Assembly (NCBI GenBank): GCA_022777455.1
Contig: JALFGI010000202.1
Coordinates: 1 to 9,719 of the forward strand
Length of the DNA stretch: 9,719 nucleotides
Reading direction: 5' to 3'
From: Clostridiales bacterium
GTDB taxonomy: Bacteria > Bacillota_A > Clostridia > Oscillospirales > Oscillospiraceae
Positions 5,739 to 9,719 of this stretch are shown here, one piece after another. Numbering within the stretch: the first letter of the stretch is position 1; every line of letters starts with the position of its first letter. Below the pieces are notes generated by a model. That model worked only from the letters and a program-made list of their open reading frames with translations. It was not told the origin of the DNA and ran no database searches. A program made the position numbers and the translations under genes.

Positions 5739-5764
5739 GGAACGGCACATAGGCCGTTCCCTAC
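5739..5764 (-). repeat. REP sequence, right end of a transposase-less pair (inverted)
   Basis: On the minus strand, GTAG (5764-5761) precedes the stem GGAACGGC / GCCGTTCC with loop CTATGT, one base different from the other copies. As at 2076-2101, the extra small hairpin is missing. Confidence 0.85.
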
Positions 5765-5831
5765 GAATTCATCCAACAGGCGGCCATTCACTCCTCGCCA
5801 AATTACGATTCATCTACATGCTTCCGGGGAA

Positions 5832-8363
5832 TTACCGGCAGGAAAGCAATTCCCCTTTGGTAAATTCCTGTCCATAGGGCGCCGGATTCGGGCAGACATC
5901 GGAGGAGAAAATTGCCTCCAGAATGCGCAGGGCGCACCCATCCAGCTCCGATTCGGCCAGGCTCAGATCCTGCTTTGCCTCCAGGGCATCCAGAATTTCC
6001 AGAAGGTCGGACTCGTTGCCGGGCATGATCAGGTCGTTGCCCGCCTGAATACACTTGACGGCGGAGGCGCCATGGCCCTGGTTGGTGGTGGTCCAGTCGG
6101 TCATGATGATGCCGCCGAAGCCCCACTCCTGCCGGAGGACGGTGGTACACAGGTCAAAGCTGTTGGCGGTGTGGACGCTGTTGATCCGGTTGTAGGAGGT
6201 CATGACAGACATGGGCTGGGCCTGCTTCACGGCGATTTCAAAGCCCTTGAGGTAGATTTCCCGCAAGGCTCGCTCGGAGACCACGCTGGAGACGCCCATC
6301 CGGTTGTCCTCCTGGTTGTTACAGGCGTAATGCTTGATGGTCACGCCGATACCGGGATAGCGCTGCACCCCCCGGGTGATGGCGGCAGCCATGGCGCCGG
6401 AGAGCACCGGGTCCTCGGAATAGTACTCAAAATTCCGGCCGCACAGGGGATTGCGGTGGATGTTCATTCCCGGGGCCAGCCACAGCGTCACCCCCAGCTC
6501 CTTCATCTCCCGTCCGATGAGCCCGCCCACCTGCTCCATCAGCTCCGTATCGAAGCTCTGGGCCAGCAGGGTGCCCACGGGAATGGCGGTGCAGAACTGG
6601 TAGTGGCGGATGCTGCCCTCATGGGGAAATTCCGTGCCGAAGAACCGGTTTTCCAGGGACTGAACCCCGTCCATCCGGTAGATGCTCCCGTCCGCCGGGT
6701 TTTCTTCATAGCATTTCTGCAGCCGCAGTCCGGCGGGGCCGTCAGCCAGGATCATGGAGCCGATGCCCAGCGGTTCCAGGGCGTTGGTGGTCTCCCCCGC
6801 CGCCCCGGGCACATGCACTGCGGCGGAGCCGATGATCTCGCCGCTGCCCCGGGAGGGCTGGCCGCACACCAGCCGGGCCTTCTGCACCCGGTCCATTTGG
6901 GCAAGAACCGCCTCCGCCTGCTCCCGGTGAAGGCGGGGCTGGGGGGCCTTTTCCCGGGGGAGCAGCAGGGGCTCCAGCGCCAGAGTGGGCAGGTCCAGAT
7001 GCTCCAGTTTTTTCTGTTCCAACTCCCAGGCCTTCCAATCCGGCGGGGTGATTTCCGTGAGGGCATCCAGCAGGGGGCAGATATTCCCCAGGGTTTCGGT
7101 GACGGTGAAGCGGCCCAGAGTGAGCTTTGCCGCAGCTTCCTCCACCTGGGAGCTGCTGCCCAGGTACAGCCCATAGCACCCGGCATCCAGGAAATATTGG
7201 GCCCGGGCGGTGTGGTAGGAGGTCAACAGGCAGGGGTCGAAGGCCAGGGTGAGCACCTGGCGCTCCCCCGGGGAAAGCAGCCTGGTCTTGCCGAAGGAAA
7301 CCAGCCGCCGGCGCTCTTTGATGCGGGTCGCCTGGGGGCAGGAGGCGTAGAGCTGCACAACCTCCCGTCCGGGAGCGGACCCCACATTCTCCACCCGAAC
7401 GGCGGCCCGGACCATACCGCTTTCGGCGAACAGTTTTTCCAGCTTCCACCGGAAATCCGTATAACTCAGGCCGAAGCCGAAGGGGAACCGGGGACGAACC
7501 CCGAAGGAATCAAAATACCGGTAGCCCACAAAAATGCCCTCGGTGTATTTTTCCTGGATCAGGTTCCCATTCCGGTAACCGAAGTCGGCGGCGGAAGGGT
7601 AGTCCTCATACTGATAAGCCCAGGTGTCCGTCAGCTTGCCGCTGAAGGGAACGGCTCCGGTGAGCACATCGGCTAAGGCGTTTCCTCCCTCCATCCCCGC
7701 CTGGGACATGAGCACCAGGGCGGCAATGGGGAGCCGGTCCAGAAAGCTTAAGTCCATCACACCCCCCACGTTCAGCACCACGATCAGCTTGGGGTACAGC
7801 CGGGAAAGGTCCTCCAGCTCCCGCTGCTCCACGTCGGACAGGTAATAGTCCCCCTTTTCCGCCCGGCGGTCCACGCTCTCCCCGGAAATCCGGCTGATCA
7901 CGTAGATGGCAACGTCGGCATCGGTTTTCACAAAAGGCTCCCCCGCCGGGGCCTGGAGGCGGCGGGTGGAGTAGGCATTGTAGAGGGAGAAGAAGTCCCC
8001 CGGCTTGGCGGCGGCCAGAATCTCTTCCTGCCAGGCCGCCCGGGCGGCGGTGTAGGAATCGTCGAAGGCATTCAGCCAATCGTCGGTGGTTATGGCAAGG
8101 CCGGCGCTGCGCAGCCCATGGTCAATGCTGACGGTTTCCCGGCTGTTCACGCTGCCGGATCCGGTGCCGCCCTGGATGGTATACCGGGCCCCCATGCCGT
8201 AGAGGGCCACCGGGGTACCGGGGGCCAGGGGCAGAACGCCGTCATTTTGCAGCAACACCATACTCTCTGCCGCCGCCCGCCGGGCCAGCGCCCGGTGCTC
8301 CCCCTCCCGCCGGGAGGGCTCCGGATTCAAAGTTCCCGAAAAACCTCTTTTGCGAAATTCCAT
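5832..8363 (-). CDS. Glycoside hydrolase family 3 beta-glucosidase, permuted domain order
   Basis: An 843-residue enzyme, probably cytoplasmic since no signal peptide is seen, expected to release terminal beta-linked glucose or a related sugar from oligosaccharides. The usual GH3 order is reversed: the GH3 C domain comes first (about 27-305, with SMVLLQNDGVLPL at 34-46 and AGMEGGNALADVLTG at 222-236), then a fibronectin-III-like region (about 315-405), a linker, and the TIM-barrel N domain (about 505-790). The latter has LADGPAGLR (539-547), CGRNFEYYSEDP (641-652), IKHYACNNQE (676-685) and the nucleophile Asp756 in IIMTDW. Glu162 in SGESVDR is a possible acid/base. ATG 8363 is chosen because family homology starts soon after it; the longer open frame runs back through a repeat. 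No clear promoter or terminator was found; TACAAT (8418-8413) in the repeat end is the only -10-like hexamer. Permuted GH3 enzymes are known from ruminal clostridia. Confidence 0.96.
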   Translation of the reverse strand: MEFRKRGFSGTLNPEPSRREGEHRALARRAAAESMVLLQNDGVLPLAPGTPVALYGMGARYTIQGGTGSGSVNSRETVSIDHGLRSAGLAITTDDWLNAFDDSYTAARAAWQEEILAAAKPGDFFSLYNAYSTRRLQAPAGEPFVKTDADVAIYVISRISGESVDRRAEKGDYYLSDVEQRELEDLSRLYPKLIVVLNVGGVMDLSFLDRLPIAALVLMSQAGMEGGNALADVLTGAVPFSGKLTDTWAYQYEDYPSAADFGYRNGNLIQEKYTEGIFVGYRYFDSFGVRPRFPFGFGLSYTDFRWKLEKLFAESGMVRAAVRVENVGSAPGREVVQLYASCPQATRIKERRRLVSFGKTRLLSPGERQVLTLAFDPCLLTSYHTARAQYFLDAGCYGLYLGSSSQVEEAAAKLTLGRFTVTETLGNICPLLDALTEITPPDWKAWELEQKKLEHLDLPTLALEPLLLPREKAPQPRLHREQAEAVLAQMDRVQKARLVCGQPSRGSGEIIGSAAVHVPGAAGETTNALEPLGIGSMILADGPAGLRLQKCYEENPADGSIYRMDGVQSLENRFFGTEFPHEGSIRHYQFCTAIPVGTLLAQSFDTELMEQVGGLIGREMKELGVTLWLAPGMNIHRNPLCGRNFEYYSEDPVLSGAMAAAITRGVQRYPGIGVTIKHYACNNQEDNRMGVSSVVSERALREIYLKGFEIAVKQAQPMSVMTSYNRINSVHTANSFDLCTTVLRQEWGFGGIIMTDWTTTNQGHGASAVKCIQAGNDLIMPGNESDLLEILDALEAKQDLSLAESELDGCALRILEAIFSSDVCPNPAPYGQEFTKGELLSCR

Positions 8364-8370
8364 TGTTTTA

Positions 8371-8377
8371 CCCCCCT
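8371..8377 (-). promoter_or_regulatory. G-rich ribosome binding site of the GH3 gene
   Basis: On the minus strand AGGGGGG lies 7 bases before ATG 8363. It is not the GGAGG seen at other genes here, but spacing is right and it supports this start over any within the upstream repeat. Confidence 0.6.
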
Positions 8378-8392
8378 GTATGTGGTGATGTG

Positions 8393-8409
8393 CCCATGGA
8401 TTTGATGGG
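8393..8409. promoter_or_regulatory. Small inverted repeat upstream of the GH3 gene
   Basis: CCCAT-N7-ATGGG lies about 30 bases before the GH3 start, between it and the composite repeat. It could be an operator half-site pair or a weak leader hairpin. Arms are only 5 bases, so chance is not excluded. Confidence 0.3.
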
Positions 8410-8410
8410 C

Positions 8411-8630
8411 GAATTGTAATGAAACGCACTGGCGCGGCAGCGCCCCTTGGCTCTCCCTTTGGGAGAGCTGGCAGCCGAACAGGCTGACTGAGAGGGTACC
8501 GCAGTAAGATAACGGCAGCCGAAATCACGCCATGTTGGCCCTCTCAGGTGAGCCCCTTACGGGGCAGACAGCTCCCCCAGAGGGGGAGCCAAGGGTTGCG
8601 TCGGTTCCGATACGCCAGATTACAATTTAT
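8411..8630. repeat. Composite hairpin repeat, copy C
   Basis: A complete copy with ends GAATTGTAAT and ATTACAATTT. The left module (8443-8496) reads CCCTTGGCTC, a TCCC/GGGA hairpin, GAGCTGGC, an AGCC/GGCT hairpin, then GACTGAGAGGG. The right module (8539-8595) is the same plan inverted with different stems (GCCCC/GGGGC and CCCCC/GGGGG). It lies in the divergent GH3/acetyltransferase interval. Confidence 0.88.
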
Positions 8631-8639
8631 CCATTTTTC

Positions 8640-8806
8640 TAAGGCAATACCGCATAATGGGGCAAGGAGATTCGGCGCGAGATTTTGACCCAAGCGAAAG
8701 TATGGAAAATGCGGGAATACTTTGTGTATTTCCCATTTTTCATACTGCACGATTGGAGCAAAAGGCCCGCCGAAGCCCGCAGCTCCCATTGTGCGGTGTT
8801 GCCCTA
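8640..8806. mobile_element. Long imperfect inverted repeat, MITE-like (167 bp)
   Basis: The left arm (8640-8720) and the reverse complement of the right arm (8726-8806) align over their full length. The outer 22 bases differ at 3 positions (GGCAATACCGCATAATGG against GGCAACACCGCACAATGG), and the innermost arms AGTATGG...GAATAC and GTATTTCCC...CATACT pair around a 5-base loop. There is no transposase. CATTTTTC flanks the element at 8632-8639 and 8817-8824, a possible 8 bp target duplication, but the right copy lies 10 bases beyond the repeat end. It starts 10 bases after composite repeat C. Confidence 0.75.
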
Positions 8807-8855
8807 AGTATAAAAGCATTTTTCCCCACTGTCAATGGATTTCTCCCCTCCATTG

Positions 8856-8864
8856 TGCTATGAT
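8856..8864 (+). promoter_or_regulatory. Candidate extended -10 promoter of the acetyltransferase gene
   Basis: TGCTATGAT (8856-8864) fits an extended -10 (TGn plus TATGAT) 30 bases before the start codon at 8895. No good -35 lies at the proper distance. It is just outside the MITE-like element. Confidence 0.5.
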
Positions 8865-8894
8865 AGGCAAAACGGACGAACGGAGGGATTCTCA

Positions 8895-9425
8895 ATGATT
8901 ACCGTAGAAAAACTCACACCGGAAAATTTTAACTCCCACTCCCTGGACGATTTCTCCCGCCACCAGGTGGTGACGGAGTGCTGGCGGCAGGTGGACGGAG
9001 CGTGGAACCTGTACCCCATTGCCTTCACGGAGGACTGGGATCTGGAAAAGCGCCGTCAGATCGCCGGGACCATCGCGGGGAACCTGGATGGGGACATGGT
9101 GGATTTCGGGGCTTTCGACGGCAGCCGCCTGGTGGGCTACATCACCCTGGGCACCCAGGCGCTGGGCAGCCGGGGGCAGTACCGGCAGCTGGTGGAATTT
9201 GAGGTATCCCAGGAGCACCGGGGCATGGGGGTGGGGCGGCAGCTCTTCACCCGGCTGTGCGGGGAAGCCAGGGGCATGGGGGCGGAAAAGCTGTACATCT
9301 CCGCCCATTCCTCCAAGGAATCCCAGGCCGCCTACCGGGCTCTGGGCTGCACCCACGCCCGGGAGATCATCCCTGCCATCGCAGAGGAAGAACCCTGCGA
9401 CGTGCAGATGGAATATGTGCTGTGA
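8895..9425 (+). CDS. GNAT family N-acetyltransferase
   Basis: A 176-residue single-domain acetyltransferase expected to transfer an acetyl group from acetyl-CoA to an amine; the acceptor cannot be read from the sequence. The N-terminal half carries LVGYITLGTQ (strand before motif A). LVEFEVSQEHRGMGVGRQLF holds motif A, with the acetyl-CoA pyrophosphate loop RGMGVG. KLYISAHSSKESQAAYRALGC is motif B, the typical strand and helix before the fold closes. ATG 8895 is chosen because GGAGGG (8882-8887) lies 7 bases before it; the open frame extends 20 codons upstream to 8835 but across the candidate promoter, so that start is unlikely. The gene stands alone, divergent from GH3, and has no clear terminator of its own; the hairpins of the repeat at 9448 may serve. 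Confidence 0.92.
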   Translation: MITVEKLTPENFNSHSLDDFSRHQVVTECWRQVDGAWNLYPIAFTEDWDLEKRRQIAGTIAGNLDGDMVDFGAFDGSRLVGYITLGTQALGSRGQYRQLVEFEVSQEHRGMGVGRQLFTRLCGEARGMGAEKLYISAHSSKESQAAYRALGCTHAREIIPAIAEEEPCDVQMEYVL

Positions 9426-9447
9426 GCCGCATTTCCAATCAGGCGAC

Positions 9448-9667
9448 AAATTGTAATTTTGCGGGCTGGTGCGGCAGCGCCCTTGGCTCTCCCTTTGGGA
9501 GAGCTGGCAGCCGTCAGGCTGACTGAGAGGGTGCCACAGGGAAGACAACAGCACCCTTAAATCCACAATTCGCGTTGCCCTCTCAGTCTGCCCCTTACGG
9601 GGCAGCCAGCTCCCCCATAGGGGGAGCCAAGGGGAGCGTCGGTTCCAGTGCGCCAAATTACAATTTA
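9448..9667. repeat. Composite hairpin repeat, copy D
   Basis: A complete copy in the same orientation as 8411-8630. It has ends AAATTGTAATTT and AAATTACAATTT (a perfect 12-base inverted repeat), CTTGGCTC with a TCCC/GGGA hairpin, AGCC-GTC-GGCT-type hairpin, GACTGAGAGGG, a diverged linker, then the inverted right module. It follows the acetyltransferase stop by 22 bases. Confidence 0.88.
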
Positions 9668-9676
9668 CGCGTTTGA

Positions 9677-9719
9677 TTATCTTATATCTTATACTCATAT
9701 CTCATATCTTCTTTCTCTT
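9677..9719. repeat. AT-rich low-complexity tract at the window end
   Basis: Imperfect repeats of TATCTTA and CATATCT fill the last 43 bases, with pyrimidines mostly on the plus strand. It is unlike the GC-rich surroundings. It continues to the window edge, so its full size is unknown. Confidence 0.5.

Larger units (their letters stand above)
5608..5764. mobile_element. Non-autonomous inverted REP pair (BIME/MITE-like, 157 bp)
   Basis: Two REP units in inverted orientation with outward GTAG enclose about 92 bases without a credible gene. The ends match those of the RAYT element at 1478-2101, so this is probably mobilised in trans by that or a related RAYT. It lies downstream of the GH3 gene and upstream of the surface-protein promoter. 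The rest of the 5465-5831 gap shows nothing recognisable. Confidence 0.75.

Noticed and set aside
5568..7676. Long plus-strand open frame of 702 codons
   Set aside because: It is antisense to the well-supported GH3 gene and starts inside the REP pair. Its Gly/His/Gln-rich translation has no family motif.
8364..8528. N-terminal extension of the GH3 gene to 8528
   Set aside because: The added 55 residues are translated from composite repeat C and have no homology to GH3. ATG 8363 has its own G-rich ribosome binding site.
8544..8819. Minus-strand open frame of 91 codons
   Set aside because: It lies wholly within composite repeat C and the long inverted repeat, so it is a translation of repeat DNA.
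8835..8894. Upstream start for the acetyltransferase at 8835
   Set aside because: It would include the candidate promoter and the ribosome binding site. GGAGGG at the right distance supports 8895.
8411..9667. CRISPR-like array from recurring hairpin repeats
   Set aside because: The copies are about 215 bases, far apart, palindromic and separated by genes, with no regular spacers and no cas genes.

Overview
The window looks like chromosomal DNA from a gut-type, GC-rich Bacillota, most likely of the Oscillospiraceae/Ruminococcaceae (Clostridia). This is inferred from strong GGAGG ribosome binding sites, a CIRCE-controlled small heat shock gene with a consensus sigma-A promoter, a permuted GH3 glycosidase of the Clostridia type, and dense families of hairpin-forming intergenic repeats. 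No rRNA, tRNA or CRISPR array was seen.

Layout. 1-124: right part of a dispersed composite hairpin repeat. 241-1427 (+): a small acidic single-pass membrane protein whose end overlaps the start of a GluQ-type tRNA-Asp(Q34) glutamylase. 1478-2101: a RAYT (REP-associated tyrosine transposase) gene bounded by two inverted GTAG-hairpin REP sequences. 2182-3102 (+): a sugar-phosphate nucleotidyltransferase. A symmetric terminator at 3108-3139 separates it from the convergent hsp20 gene (3152-3592, -), which has a CIRCE operator overlapping its promoter. 3827-4040: second copy of the composite repeat. 4096-5349 (-): a signal-peptide surface protein with Thr-rich tandem repeats, two Ig-like regions, a membrane segment and an acidic cytoplasmic tail. 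It has its own terminator and a promoter overlapped by a tandem, partly palindromic operator-like repeat. 5608-5764: a second inverted REP pair without a transposase. 5832-8363 (-): a GH3 beta-glucosidase with C-domain-first order. 8411-8630: third composite repeat. 8640-8806: a separate long imperfect inverted repeat (MITE-like). 8895-9425 (+): a GNAT acetyltransferase. 9448-9667: fourth composite repeat, then AT-rich low-complexity sequence to the edge.

The genes do not form one pathway. They are mostly single housekeeping or accessory genes, each with its own signals, separated by mobile or structured repeats. The most notable content is intergenic: three distinct repeat families (REP/RAYT, a roughly 215 bp composite palindrome in four copies, and a 167 bp hairpin element) occupy most of the non-coding DNA. 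The RAYT with asymmetric REP ends, next to a non-autonomous REP pair, is the best candidate for an under-described system.
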